This document shows, in pieces, positions 9,424-18,116 of a DNA stretch of 64,000 nt. The DNA comes from Desulfomarina profundi. GTDB taxonomy: Bacteria > Desulfobacterota > Desulfobulbia > Desulfobulbales > Desulfocapsaceae. Position 1 is the first letter of the stretch; the number at the start of each line of letters is the position of its first letter. The notes below the pieces were generated by a model. That model did no database searches. It saw only the letters and a list, made by a program, of their open reading frames with translations, and was not told the DNA's origin. The stretch spans positions 620,001 through 684,000 of the forward strand of contig NZ_AP024086.1 in assembly GCF_019703855.1 (NCBI RefSeq), read 5' to 3'. A program made the position numbers and the translations under genes.

Positions 9424-9936
9424 ATGTTAAAAAGCGTAAAAATTCTGTTGCCGGCCTTAATATGTGTTTCCGTCATGGTTCTTTCGGGTTGTGGCAAAAA
9501 AACTGATACGGAAAAAGCTGTAGCAGTGGAAACCAATAATGAGGCCATGGGAGCTGAAGAGTCTCTGGATTCCAAGCCGTTGGGAATCAGTGAAGGTCGC
9601 ACAACCGAAGGAATGTTGCCGGTCTACTTTAATTTTGATTCATCGGAGATTAAAGCTGACCAGGTACCCCGGATTGAAGTGAATGCTGAATTTATTAAAA
9701 AGACTGATATGAATGTCCGCATTGAAGGCAATTGTGACCCGCGTGGCACGAACGAATACAATATGGCACTGGGAGAGCGTCGGGCCCTGAGTGCAAAAAA
9801 ATATCTTGTTAATCTCGGAGTGGATGAGTCACGGTTGAGCACTGTATCCTACGGTGAAGAGAGGATGCTGCTCCACGGTCATGATGAGTTGTCCTGGTCC
9901 CAGAACAGAAGAGATGATTTTGTAGTTGTTCAATAA
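9424..9936 (+). CDS. pal: Peptidoglycan-associated lipoprotein Pal
   Basis: 170 residues. The type II signal peptide has lipobox LSGC with acylated Cys23, then a low-complexity linker. An OmpA-like peptidoglycan-binding domain spans about 65-170 (VYFNFDSSEI, GNCDPRGTNEYN, LGERRALSAKKYL, and the C-terminal SWSQNRRDDF). Pal tethers the outer membrane to the cell wall, normally with TolB; no tol genes are in view. GGAGG precedes the ATG. A strong terminator follows directly, so pal is probably a single transcript apart from read-through to the skp-like gene. Confidence 0.92.
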   Translation: MLKSVKILLPALICVSVMVLSGCGKKTDTEKAVAVETNNEAMGAEESLDSKPLGISEGRTTEGMLPVYFNFDSSEIKADQVPRIEVNAEFIKKTDMNVRIEGNCDPRGTNEYNMALGERRALSAKKYLVNLGVDESRLSTVSYGEERMLLHGHDELSWSQNRRDDFVVVQ

Positions 9937-9971
9937 TAATGAGTTATCAGGGGTGCCTGATCGAATTTTCC

Positions 9972-10004
9972 GAGTCTCCTTCAGGGGGAGGCTCTTTTTA
10001 TTTA
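9972..10004 (+). terminator. Rho-independent terminator after pal
   Basis: GAGTCTCC (9972-9979) pairs with GGAGGCTC (9987-9994) over eight positions with a seven-base loop, followed by TTTTTATTTATTTT. It lies between pal and the skp-like start codon. Confidence 0.85.
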
Positions 10005-10018
10005 TTTTGGAGACAAAT

Positions 10019-10549
10019 ATGGTCCTGCGCAAATTAACAATGCTTCTTGCCTTTTTTGCAGTTATCAGTTTTACAGTGCAAAACGGTTTCAGTGCCGATG
10101 TAAAGATCGGAGTGATGAATGTCCAGAAAGTAATTATTGGGTGCAGTGCGGGGAAAGCGGCCAAAATTCGTTTTGAAAAGAAAATGAAGGAACTGCAGGC
10201 CAAATTCAAGGAAGAGGAAAATTCCCTGCGGGCCCTGCAGGAAGAAATAAAGAAAAAAAGTTCTGCCTGGAGTGAGGAAAAAAAAGCTGAAAAAATCCGT
10301 GAGTTCAAAAAGAATGGTCGTGAACTGAAGGCCAAGACAGATGACGCCCGTTTTGAAATGAAGCAGATGCAGGATAAAGAGCTGGAACCAATTCTTAAGG
10401 CTCTGGAGAAAGTTGTCAAGAAATTTGGTAAGGAAAACGGGTATACTATAATCCTGGATTCAAAGAACGGTGTTATTTACTTCGCTGACAAGATAGATAT
10501 AAGTGATGCCATAATCAAAAAGCTGAATGAGGCTATGGCCAAGAAATAA
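10019..10549 (+). CDS. OmpH/Skp-family periplasmic chaperone
   Basis: 176 residues from the ATG at 10019, chosen because GGAG sits nine bases upstream and the residues that follow form a signal peptide (cleavage near FSA, residue 25). The mature part begins with the Skp-type strand KIGVMNVQKV. A long Lys/Glu-rich coiled coil (about 50-130) and a C-terminal strand segment (YTIILDSKNGVIYF) complete the OmpH fold. Skp trimers hold unfolded outer membrane proteins in the periplasm. Unlike many genomes there is no bamA or lpxD beside it; pal is upstream. Confidence 0.85.
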   Translation: MVLRKLTMLLAFFAVISFTVQNGFSADVKIGVMNVQKVIIGCSAGKAAKIRFEKKMKELQAKFKEEENSLRALQEEIKKKSSAWSEEKKAEKIREFKKNGRELKAKTDDARFEMKQMQDKELEPILKALEKVVKKFGKENGYTIILDSKNGVIYFADKIDISDAIIKKLNEAMAKK

Positions 10550-10591
10550 GTCTACCTTGGAAAAAAATGTAACGAGTTTATCGTATTGTCG

Positions 10592-10630
10592 AACGATGCG
10601 CGGGGTGGCTCTCTTGTGCATCGTTTTTTT
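10592..10630 (+). terminator. Rho-independent terminator after the skp-like gene
   Basis: AACGATGC (10592-10599) and GCATCGTT (10618-10625) form an eight-pair stem with an 18-base loop, followed by a run of T to 10630. Confidence 0.8.
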
Positions 10631-10758
10631 ATTGTCTATTCTGCGGTTCTATTAGATTATTCTGCTTTGGAAGGTGATTTTGCCGCAGTTGGAATTTTCT
10701 TGTCTGTTTGCTGCTGAGCCGTCAGTTCCAGCCAATGCGGGTTGAATTTGAGGTGTAT

Positions 10759-11639
10759 ATGGATGTGAAGAGTATGACCGGTTTTGGCCGGGGTGAGGGT
10801 GAAAGTAATGGTCGTATCTGGGTTGTGGAGATACGTTGTGTCAATCACAGGTTCCTTGACCTGAAGATAAAACTACCAAAAGGCTATGCGACGTTAGAAG
10901 AAAAGGTACGGAAGAAGGTTTCCACATTTCATCATCGGGGCGTGTCGATGTGTTTTTCAGCGTCAGTGGTGATTTCTCTGATCTGACCGAGGTCCGGGCG
11001 GATAGCAATCTTGCCCGTGAATATAGAAAGAGTCTGCAGATTCTCTCAAGAGAACTTGGCCTTGAAGAGGTTGGCCTCAGTACACTTCTGGCAACGTATC
11101 CTGAAATTCTTATCAGGGAACAGAAAAATGAAGACCCGGAGGCAATCTGGCCCGTTGTGGAAAGTGTCCTGGATGAAGCCCTGAACAGCTGTGATCTGAT
11201 GCGGCACCAGGAAGGAGAAAATCTTGCCGGTGACCTTCTGGGGAGGTTGACTGTTTTTAAAGGAATTCTTGACACTATTGAATCTGTCATTCCCGACCTT
11301 CTGCGGACAAGAGAGGAAAACCTGCGGGAGCGGCTGGAAAAGCTTCTTGGCAATGTTCAACTCGATCCGGCACGGCTGGCCCAGGAAGTTGTTGTTATGG
11401 CAGATAAAACAGATGTTACTGAGGAAATTGTCCGTCTCCACTGTCATATTCAGCAATTTGAGCTCTTTTTAAAAGAAGGTGGTGGAGTGGGCAGAAAACT
11501 TGATTTTCTGATCCAGGAGTTTCTTCGGGAAGTGAATACCCTGGCATCAAAAATAAATGATGCCGCCATTGCTCATCATACAGTGGATTTGAAAAGCGAG
11601 CTTGAGAAAATGCGTGAACAGGTCCAGAACATTGAATGA
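10759..11639 (+). CDS. yicC: YicC-family endoribonuclease, frameshifted
   Basis: The N-terminal part (VKSMTGFGRGEG, EIRCVNHRFLDLKIKLP) and the C-terminal part (VFFSVSGDF, then REVNTLASKINDA and VDLKSELEKMREQVQN) are both clear YicC sequence but lie in different frames. The shift falls at a G4 run (10937-10940). One extra G restores HHRGRVDVFFSV and a 293-residue protein, close to the usual 287-295. GAGGTG precedes the ATG. YicC proteins act on RNA in stress responses. The gene heads a yicC-remA-gmk-rlmB series as in Bacillus (yloC-ylzA-gmk). Loss of one base in a G run points to a sequence error first, a true pseudogene second. Confidence 0.85.
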
Positions 11640-11640
11640 T

Positions 11641-11816
11641 AATTTTGATGGACTCGTAAAAACTCCGATCTACTGCGTTGTGGGGTGATCGTGTAATGTG
11701 CTCGACGTACCATATGTACGCCTGCGCTTACACGACACCGCCACGCCTTGTATATCGAAGTTTTTCCAGAGTCCATCTGGGAATGTTGAACGACTTTTTA
11801 CGAGATCATCAATTTT
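11641..11816. repeat. MITE-like long imperfect palindrome between yicC and remA
   Basis: Outer arms TTGATGGACTCGTAAAAACT (from 11645) and, read on the other strand from 11812, TTGATGATCTCGTAAAAAGT match at most positions. An inner arm pair GATGGACTC (11647) and GAGTCCATC (to 11777) closes a 131-base palindrome centred on CGTACCATATGTACG. There is no coding capacity. It separates yicC from remA inside what is elsewhere a compact operon, so it looks like a small non-autonomous insertion. Confidence 0.65.
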
Positions 11817-11841
11817 GAAAACACATGATTTTTTTTAGAAA

Positions 11842-12141
11842 ATGCAGTTATTGAATATTGGTTTTGGCAACACGGTGATGGTGAACCGAATTATAGCGGT
11901 AATCAACACGGGCTCCTCACCCGCCCGGAAACTCAAGGATGTTGCCAAAAAAGCAGGTAAGTTAATCGATGTAACAGAAGGACGACGGACCCGGTCCATT
12001 CTTGTGATGGATTCAAACCATGTGGTTCTCTCCTCTGTTCAGCCAGATACGATAAATCAGAGGATGCAGGCTCTTGAACCCCAATATCACCTGGGTGAGT
12101 ATTTCGCAAAAGAGAGGGAATTAACAGGAGATAACTCATGA
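11842..12141 (+). CDS. remA: DUF370/RemA-family regulator
   Basis: 99 residues with the hallmark start LLNIGFGNTVM, then RIIAVINTGSSPARKL and GRRTRSILVMDSNHVVLS, the RemA (YlzA) core. RemA oligomers bind DNA and activate biofilm matrix genes in Bacillus; the role here is unknown. The position between yicC and gmk is the same as in Firmicutes. It overlaps gmk by four bases (ATGA). The last 20 residues extend beyond the usual RemA end. Confidence 0.88.
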   Translation: MQLLNIGFGNTVMVNRIIAVINTGSSPARKLKDVAKKAGKLIDVTEGRRTRSILVMDSNHVVLSSVQPDTINQRMQALEPQYHLGEYFAKERELTGDNS

Positions 12142-12749
12142 AAAAGGGGAGGTTGTTTGTGATTTCAGCTCCTTCCGGGGCCGGCAAGACAACAATTCTA
12201 AAACGGGTGATAACACGCATCCCTCGCCTTGTGTTTTCCATTTCACACACTACGCGCAGGCCCAGACCGGGGGAAGTGGATGGCAGAGATTATTATTTTA
12301 CGGACCGGACCCGGTTTCTTGAAATGGTGGAGCAGAATCGTTTCCTTGAATATGCGGAGGTGCATGCCAATCATTACGGAACCAGTCGGGAAGGTGTTGA
12401 TGAACAGTTGGGAAAGGGTATGGATGTGATTCTGGATATTGATGTTCAGGGGGCGGCAATACTGAGAAAATCCGGATCAGTGGACGGTGCCCATGTGTTT
12501 ATTGCTCCGCCCGGGCTTGCTGAACTCGAAAGAAGATTGCGCTCACGGGGAACGGAAAGTGAGGAGCAGCTCCTGGTGAGACTGGCCAATGCAGAAAAAG
12601 AGATGCGGGCCGCAGGTGAGTATGACTACCTGATTGTCAATAATCAACTGGATGAAGCCGTCGATCTGCTCTGTTCCATTATTGTAGCCGAGCGGGCACG
12701 TTTTTTTCGCCTCCCATCGGGGGAAGCGGTAAAAGGAATTTTGGAGTAA
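12138..12749 (+). CDS. gmk: Guanylate kinase
   Basis: 203 residues, the normal length. P-loop SAPSGAGKTT (about 10-19) and the GMP-binding SHTTRRPRPGEVDGRDYYF are followed by the lid region and IVNNQLDEAV near the end. It phosphorylates GMP to GDP in the cytoplasm. Its start overlaps remA by four bases and its stop overlaps the rlmB start by one, so it is part of a tight operon. Confidence 0.96.
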   Translation: MKKGRLFVISAPSGAGKTTILKRVITRIPRLVFSISHTTRRPRPGEVDGRDYYFTDRTRFLEMVEQNRFLEYAEVHANHYGTSREGVDEQLGKGMDVILDIDVQGAAILRKSGSVDGAHVFIAPPGLAELERRLRSRGTESEEQLLVRLANAEKEMRAAGEYDYLIVNNQLDEAVDLLCSIIVAERARFFRLPSGEAVKGILE

Positions 12750-13567
12750 TGGTTGAAATGCCCGGACGAAAGAAAAAAAATGGCCAGGAAAAAAGAATCC
12801 GTTTCAGTGATGATCTGCTCTGGGGTGTTCATCCGGTCTTTGAGGCCCTGCAGGAGAAAAAGGGATATTTTTCTGAGATTATCATCCAGAAAGACAGGCA
12901 GGGGGCCAGGATCGAAGAAATTATTGCCATGGCCCGGTCCCGTCAAATCAAGCTCACCTTTGTATCTTCGATTCGTCTTACCGGCGATGGTGCCTCCCGG
13001 GTTCGTCACCAGGGGATTATCGCCCGCACAAGTGAAACAGAGCTTCTTTCTCTTGAGGAGTTTCTTCAAAAGCATCCATCAAAACGTGAAGATGGTACCA
13101 ATACCAGGTTGATGATATGCGATTCCCTGCAGGACCCCCATAATCTCGGGGCCATTATCCGTTCGGCCCTTGCCTCGGGAGCAGGAGGAGTGATCATTAC
13201 AAGGGAGCGTTCCGTTTCCCCTGGTGGGACAGTTGCGAAAAGTTCAGCAGGAGCTCTCTCCCATATCGATATCTGCCAGGTCACTAATCTTGTTTCTGCG
13301 CTTAAGGTACTGAAGAAGGCAGGGTATTGGGTGTTTGGAGCCGTAAAGGACGATGATGCCTCTTCCCTCTATGACACTGATCTTGCAGTTCCCGCCTGTT
13401 TCATAGTGGGCAGCGAAGGACGGGGGATCCGTTCCCTTGTCCGGAAAGAATGTGATATGCTGCTCTCCATACCCATGGAGGGACGGCTGGATTCTCTGAA
13501 CAGTTCTGTGGCCGCTGCTGTTATCCTTTTTGAAGCAATGAGACAGAACGTAAGTGCTCATGGGTAA
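12749..13567 (+). CDS. rlmB: 23S rRNA (guanosine-2'-O-)-methyltransferase RlmB
   Basis: 272 residues. The N-terminal substrate-binding domain begins with LLWGVHPVFEAL. The SpoU/TrmH knot domain has the three motifs: DSLQDPHNLGAIIRSA (motif 1), IVGSEGRGI (motif 2) and IPMEGRLDSLNSSVAAAVILFE (motif 3, catalytic region). It methylates the ribose of a 23S rRNA guanosine; the exact target (G2251 in E. coli) is family knowledge. It is the last gene of the yicC-remA-gmk-rlmB series and faces the response regulator gene; no obvious terminator was seen in the 78-base gap. Confidence 0.9.
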   Translation: MVEMPGRKKKNGQEKRIRFSDDLLWGVHPVFEALQEKKGYFSEIIIQKDRQGARIEEIIAMARSRQIKLTFVSSIRLTGDGASRVRHQGIIARTSETELLSLEEFLQKHPSKREDGTNTRLMICDSLQDPHNLGAIIRSALASGAGGVIITRERSVSPGGTVAKSSAGALSHIDICQVTNLVSALKVLKKAGYWVFGAVKDDDASSLYDTDLAVPACFIVGSEGRGIRSLVRKECDMLLSIPMEGRLDSLNSSVAAAVILFEAMRQNVSAHG

Positions 13568-13645
13568 TAAAGTAGATGAAAACAAATAGTTGCAAATCCT
13601 GTGACTTGTTACGACAGAACAGGACGAAGTGAACGAATTCCGGTA

Positions 13646-14989
13646 CTACTGGAGGTTGTAGTTTTTCATCTTCTCCCATAGGTTCTTCCTGCTTATTCCA
13701 AGAAGTTTTGCCGTTTTGGTGCGATTTCCACCACTCTTTTTCAACGCCCGCAAAAGACAGTTCTTTTCGGCAACAGCTATGTTTTTTGCAAGATTATAGC
13801 CCACATCTTCCGATTCTCCCTGGAGCCCGGCGATGTCCGTGGGCAGATCGGCGGGGGTGATTTCCGGGCCCTGACACAATACGGATGCCCGTTCCATCAG
13901 GTTTCTCAACTCCCGGGCATTGCCGGGAAAATCATAGTTTTTCAGGCATTCGATGGCCTCCCTTGTGATTGTAACTGATCTTCCGTGCATGGAGTTGAAT
14001 TCTTTTAAAAAGACATTGCAGAGGAGTTCGATGTCTTCCTTGTGTTCCCTCAGGGGAGGCATTTTTAATGGAATGACCTGTAGCCTGTAAAGAAGATCCT
14101 GCCGGAATCTGCCAGCTTCCACTTCTTTTTGCAGATCTTTGGAGGTGCAGGCAAGAATACGGACATCAACACTGATGTTTTTGCTGCCGCCAACCCGTTC
14201 AAACCGGCTTTCCTGAAGGACTCTGAGAAGTTTGGCCTGGAGAGGGCCGGGCAGGTCTCCAAGTTCGTCCAGAAGCAGGGTCCCCTTGTTGGCCAGCTCA
14301 AATTTTCCTTTACGTTTTTGGTCGGCTCCGGTAAATGCACCCCTTTCATGACCGAAAAGCTCGGATTCCATGAGGCCGTCTGGAATGGCGGCGCAGTTAA
14401 TGGAGACAAAGGGCTGGTTGCGGCGGTTGCTGGCCATATGGATGGCCCTGGCTGCCAGCTCCTTGCCGGTCCCGGATTCTCCGGTGACAAGAATTGTTGC
14501 CTTGGTGGGTGCAGCCTGCCTGATGAGTTCATACACCTGCTGCATGGCAGGAGAATCCCCGAAAAGCCTGGTACCGGATTCCCGCTGTTTGCAGCTTTCC
14601 TCCAGTGCCTCACATTTAGTTTTGACAGCCTGTGCATCGAGCAGTCGGTTAACCCGGATGATAAGATCATCCATGTCAAAGGGTTTGAGGATATAATCAG
14701 CGGCACCTTTTCTCAGGCAGTCAATGGCGTTGTCAACTGAGCCGTAGGCGGTCATCATGATGATATCCGTTTCCGGACTGTTCGTGTGGACATGCCCGAG
14801 AAGGGAGAGGCCATCCAGTCCCGGCATACGGATATCCGAGATAATCAGGTTATAATGATGACGTTCACTGAGGCTGAGGGCCTTGAGGCCGTCATCAACC
14901 TCATCAACCTGCCAGTTGCACTGCTTTAATCTGTCGGAAACAGAGATCCTCATGATTTCGTCATCTTCCGCTAATAGAATCTTCGGCAT
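13646..14989 (-). CDS. NtrC-family sigma-54-dependent response regulator
   Basis: 447 residues in three domains. The receiver (1-120) has phosphoacceptor Asp52 in ISDIRMPG. The AAA+ activator domain (about 140-370) has Walker A GESGTGKE (168-175) and the sigma-54 contact loop GAFTGA (215-220). A C-terminal Fis-type helix-turn-helix ends in [20 protein letters not shown]. It follows the sensor kinase by three bases, so they form one operon. Divergent from it, the nap promoter is a -24/-12 type with paired upstream dyads, and the same arrangement recurs before the Hao operon. The inference is that this protein binds those dyads and activates both. Alternative targets outside the window cannot be excluded. 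Confidence 0.93.
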   Translation of the reverse strand: MPKILLAEDDEIMRISVSDRLKQCNWQVDEVDDGLKALSLSERHHYNLIISDIRMPGLDGLSLLGHVHTNSPETDIIMMTAYGSVDNAIDCLRKGAADYILKPFDMDDLIIRVNRLLDAQAVKTKCEALEESCKQRESGTRLFGDSPAMQQVYELIRQAAPTKATILVTGESGTGKELAARAIHMASNRRNQPFVSINCAAIPDGLMESELFGHERGAFTGADQKRKGKFELANKGTLLLDELGDLPGPLQAKLLRVLQESRFERVGGSKNISVDVRILACTSKDLQKEVEAGRFRQDLLYRLQVIPLKMPPLREHKEDIELLCNVFLKEFNSMHGRSVTITREAIECLKNYDFPGNARELRNLMERASVLCQGPEITPADLPTDIAGLQGESEDVGYNLAKNIAVAEKNCLLRALKKSGGNRTKTAKLLGISRKNLWEKMKNYNLQ

Positions 14990-14992
14990 TGT

Positions 14993-16564
14993 CTACTCTG
15001 GTTTTTTCGGGGTTATGGGTAAGGTTATGATAAAGACCGTACCTTCATTCTCTCTACTTTTCACGGTAATTTCCCCTTCCATTCGCTGTACAAGTGAAAA
15101 TGTTACGGCCAGTCCGAGTCCTGTCCCTTCGCCCACATCCTTGGTCGTGAAAAAGGGATCAAAAATATGGGGCAGGTCATTTTCAGGAATTCCCATCCCC
15201 GAATCACGGAAGAGAAAGATAAGATTGTCATTTTCCCTCTTACACTCGATAAGCAGCCAGCCACCATCCGGCATGGCCTGAATAGCGTTGAGACCTATGT
15301 TGATAATGATCTGCTTGAGTGCTTCCGCATCAAGCATATAAGTGGTCGTGACAAGAACGCGTATGTCGAAGTCGATATTTTTATGTTTAAAGGACAACAA
15401 TTCAGTACATTGCATGATTAAGGTCTGCAGGTCCACCTCCCGCAGGGTGAGGGGCTCGGTTCGGCCGAAGTTGAGGAGCTGGCGCATGGTCTGTTCGATT
15501 TGCCTGAGTCCCTTGTCAATCAACGGCAGGTAGCGTTGAATCATTTCCTTGTCATCCTGATTCTCACGTATTGATTTCACACAGTTTAACATGCCGCCCA
15601 ATGGATTGTTGACCTCATGGGCGATTCCGGCTGTAAGGATACCGAGGGAGGCCATTTTTTCGTTGAGATGGGCTTGGTTTCTGGCCTGAATTAATTCATT
15701 CTGTGATTTTTTCAACCGGTTGCAGAAATGGACAAAATTATCATTGACACTGTCCAGTTCATCCCTGAAGACCGAAGGGAGCAGGTGCTGTTCAGGGAGA
15801 TCATCGGGAAAGGCGTCCATTGCCTGGGATAACCGGTTGATTCTATGAACAATGAGAGATTCAAACATGAGAAAAAGGGCAATGGTGACTAGAAAAATCG
15901 AAACCACTCCTATGAAAATAAGGGAGTGGGTATTGCGTCTGATAAGGTCGTCAGCCCAGTTGATGGGAATGGTAATGGAGAGTCCACCCCTGATGTCCCC
16001 ATAGCTGTAACCGTGACTTGCATGGCAGTGGAGACAGGATTCCGTGACCCGGAGGGGGGCAATAAAACGGACGACCCTTCCCATATCATTGTTTTCCACA
16101 GCAATTACTTCATCTACTCCTTTCTGGAACGAAATGAGTGAGTTCCTTTCAAATTCATCGGGCTCATTACCTGGGTTGATCGGGTTCAGGCTCGTTACAC
16201 CAAAATATCCAAGACCATCCCGTTTTGCATAGATTGAAAGTTCCCTTGTTATCATGGCCGGATTTCGCATATAATAGGTGTGTCCGGCACTGTCCCGCAC
16301 CATGGGGAGATCAAGGTACGGATTCGGTTTTACACCCCTTCTTTTCAAAATAAACAGACCATTATGATCAGAAGCCCACTGTCTGGTCAGCAGTATCTGT
16401 TTATAGAGCATGCGCGCCTGCTGTTCAGCCTGGCGGAGAATCATCGATTCATCAAAGACCGAAGTGCGATAAAGCATGAACAGGTAGGATGCCGAGATGA
16501 TAGCCCCGATAAAAATAATAAATTTTGTTCGTAATGAAATATGGGCTGCTGATTTCCAGTGCAT
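14993..16564 (-). CDS. Haem-c (Tll0287-like) periplasmic sensor histidine kinase
   Basis: 523 residues. Membrane helices at about 14-31 and 214-234 bracket a periplasmic domain of the DUF3365/Tll0287 type with a covalent haem motif CLHCH (177-181) followed by GDIRGGLSITIPI. A HAMP-like stretch is followed by the HisKA box GIAHEVNNPLGG with phospho-accepting His316, and a HATPase domain with FRDSGMGIPENDL and GTGLGLAV. The haem suggests sensing of redox state or a nitrogen oxide in the periplasm; the ligand is inferred from the neighbouring nap and hao operons, not shown. It is co-transcribed with the downstream regulator. Confidence 0.93.
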   Translation of the reverse strand: MHWKSAAHISLRTKFIIFIGAIISASYLFMLYRTSVFDESMILRQAEQQARMLYKQILLTRQWASDHNGLFILKRRGVKPNPYLDLPMVRDSAGHTYYMRNPAMITRELSIYAKRDGLGYFGVTSLNPINPGNEPDEFERNSLISFQKGVDEVIAVENNDMGRVVRFIAPLRVTESCLHCHASHGYSYGDIRGGLSITIPINWADDLIRRNTHSLIFIGVVSIFLVTIALFLMFESLIVHRINRLSQAMDAFPDDLPEQHLLPSVFRDELDSVNDNFVHFCNRLKKSQNELIQARNQAHLNEKMASLGILTAGIAHEVNNPLGGMLNCVKSIRENQDDKEMIQRYLPLIDKGLRQIEQTMRQLLNFGRTEPLTLREVDLQTLIMQCTELLSFKHKNIDFDIRVLVTTTYMLDAEALKQIIINIGLNAIQAMPDGGWLLIECKRENDNLIFLFRDSGMGIPENDLPHIFDPFFTTKDVGEGTGLGLAVTFSLVQRMEGEITVKSRENEGTVFIITLPITPKKPE

Positions 16565-16590
16565 GATATTCTTCCGGGTCAGTTGCGAGT

Positions 16591-16753
16591 TAGTGTTCGT
16601 CTCAAAATGGCTTTTTACCCGATTTCTGGGTCGCTACGAAGAAAAAAATGCTCACATATGTCTAATATGCTGCCACTTTTAATTTCTTCATGCTCCTCGG
16701 AGCTTACGCTTACCTGAACTCGAACGAAAGATCTTGTTTCCGGACGGACACTA
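16591..16753. repeat. MITE-like element, copy 1
   Basis: 163 bases bounded by TAGTGTTCGTC (16591) and GACGGACACTA (to 16753), an imperfect terminal inverted repeat. The interior shares long stretches with the element at 34527 (CCCGATTTC, GGTCGCTACGAA, ATGCTCACATATGT, CTTACCTGAACTCGAAC). It has no coding capacity and sits just upstream of the sensor kinase start, between the kinase and the nap control region. Confidence 0.75.
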
Positions 16754-16848
16754 GTGAAATCTCAATGCAGCATGAGATGGACTCTCGTGAGTTCTTTCGA
16801 TTCTACATGATAATTTTTCGGGAGAAAACGAAAATCCTTCTTTCAGGC

Positions 16849-16896
16849 ATTACCAATTGGTGCCGTTGCCGGGATGAAATGTTACCGGGAGGTATC
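16849..16896 (+). promoter_or_regulatory. Tandem activator sites upstream of the nap promoter
   Basis: Two 16-base dyads, ATTACCAATTGGTGCC (16849-16864) and GTTACCGGGAGGTATC (16881-16896), have starts 32 bp apart, three helical turns. The same pair with the same 32-bp spacing lies before the Hao operon. The second site begins 69 bases before the GG of the -24 element, a normal distance for a sigma-54 activator. Confidence 0.75.
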
Positions 16897-16947
16897 ATTT
16901 CCTGGGGAAGTCGGCAATAAGTCCCTAACAATACATAAAAAGAGAAA

Positions 16948-16965
16948 TTGGAATGCTCCTTGCTA
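16948..16965 (+). promoter_or_regulatory. Sigma-54 (-24/-12) promoter of the nap operon
   Basis: TTGGAATGCTCCTTGCTA has the invariant GG and GC separated by exactly ten bases and the typical TTGC at -12. It lies about 70 bases before the first nap-operon start codon, downstream of two activator dyads and beside a gene for a sigma-54 activator. Confidence 0.78.
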
Positions 16966-17037
16966 ACCCTTACTGAATAACAGTGTGAAATACGGGTGAA
17001 ACAAGGGAAAACCATAACTTGAAAAAGAGGTGACATT

Positions 17038-17622
17038 ATGGAGCGAAGTCTAATGAGAGTTATGCACGGAGTTGTGTCAGCTGTCGTAACCTACCTGTTG
17101 GTTGGATGGGGAACAGCGTTTGCCGGGGATCGTCCTGTTGCGGAGGAATGCATGCGATGTCACGATGTCAGGACGTATGAGTATGAACTGAGCTATTCTG
17201 TTCATGCAAAGGATAAGGACGGTAAAAAGATAAGCTGTGATCAGTGCCATACTCCTCATTTTAATCCAGTGACAAGTTATTATGCACGGGATGAGTATTA
17301 CGACAAGAAAATTTTCAAACCTGAAGATTTTGACAGAAGAGCAATGCAGAAAAACGTGCAGCAATCAGTTCCGGCAAAAAAATGCCAGGTCTGTCATGAA
17401 GATCTGTCAAAGGATGCCCGGGGAAAGAAGATTTCCGAGATCGGCAGGCTCAGTCATGATGCATTTCTTGGGAAAAATGGTTCCACCAGGAAAAACTGTG
17501 CAGGCTGTCACCGGAATGTTGCTCACCTTCCGGAATTTGACAGGGATCTTCTCATCAATGCTGAATTTGCAAAAAATCTTGCCGATCATCCAATGGTTAA
17601 AGCACTCAAGGAGGGGAACTGA
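17038..17622 (+). CDS. Periplasmic tetrahaem cytochrome c, NapC/NrfH-like haem pattern
   Basis: 194 residues. A signal peptide is likely cleaved after GTAFA (residue 29). Four CxxCH haem sites are visible: CMRCH (38-42), CDQCH (67-71), CQVCH (116-120) and CAGCH (154-158). The spacing of the first two and the C-terminal HRNVAH resemble the NapC/NrfH fold, but no membrane anchor remains after cleavage, so it may be soluble like NapM of Desulfovibrio desulfuricans. It is the first gene of the nap operon, with GAGGTG before the ATG, and would carry electrons toward NapA. Its one-base overlap with the next cytochrome gene suggests the two act in sequence. Confidence 0.88.
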   Translation: MERSLMRVMHGVVSAVVTYLLVGWGTAFAGDRPVAEECMRCHDVRTYEYELSYSVHAKDKDGKKISCDQCHTPHFNPVTSYYARDEYYDKKIFKPEDFDRRAMQKNVQQSVPAKKCQVCHEDLSKDARGKKISEIGRLSHDAFLGKNGSTRKNCAGCHRNVAHLPEFDRDLLINAEFAKNLADHPMVKALKEGN

Positions 17623-18059
17623 TGAAGCTGATCAAAACAGTATTACGGATTTCTGGCAACATGATGCTCTGGCTGTCTGCCGTCAGCCTTGTTTTCTGCG
17701 TGGTTTCCCTTGCCCAGGGTAGAACCATAAAACATCTGGTGGCAACGGATAATGCCGCTGATTGTTATGAATGCCATAAATACGTCACTCCCAGGGTGGC
17801 ACAGAACTGGCTGGAGAGTAAACACGGAGTTCAGCTGATGAAATGTTTTGTCTGTCATGGTCAGCCTGACGGCAAAGGATCTGTACCTTTCAGGGTGGTT
17901 CCCGATCCGGGGGCGGTTTGCGTCAAATGTCATGATCCGGCCATGAAACGGATGGCTGAAAAATTCGGCACAAAGAAGAGTTGTTATGAGTGCCATCCGT
18001 TCCATCAGAATTCCCTGCACCATGATGCCTATCAGAAATCTGCAAGTAAAACGCAATAA
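17622..18059 (+). CDS. Periplasmic tetrahaem cytochrome c
   Basis: 145 residues with an N-terminal signal or anchor (about 12-31) and four CxxCH sites: CYECH (48-52), CFVCH (75-79), CVKCH (100-104) and CYECH (121-125). ESKHG and the following short haem spacing resemble small multihaem proteins of the NapM/cytochrome c3-like group. It starts on the last base of the previous cytochrome gene and precedes napA by 57 bases. No napB (dihaem NapA partner) is present in this operon, so this protein or its neighbour is the likely direct donor to NapA. This is inference from context. Confidence 0.85.
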   Translation: MKLIKTVLRISGNMMLWLSAVSLVFCVVSLAQGRTIKHLVATDNAADCYECHKYVTPRVAQNWLESKHGVQLMKCFVCHGQPDGKGSVPFRVVPDPGAVCVKCHDPAMKRMAEKFGTKKSCYECHPFHQNSLHHDAYQKSASKTQ

Positions 18060-18116
18060 TATTGATATCTTTGATCAATGACGGGTGAATATTAATATCT
18101 TAAAGAGGAGTACGGT

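Noticed and set aside
13646-16564. NtrBC nitrogen-assimilation system
   Set aside because: The haem-c sensor domain and divergence from the nap operon fit a respiratory regulator better than glutamine control.
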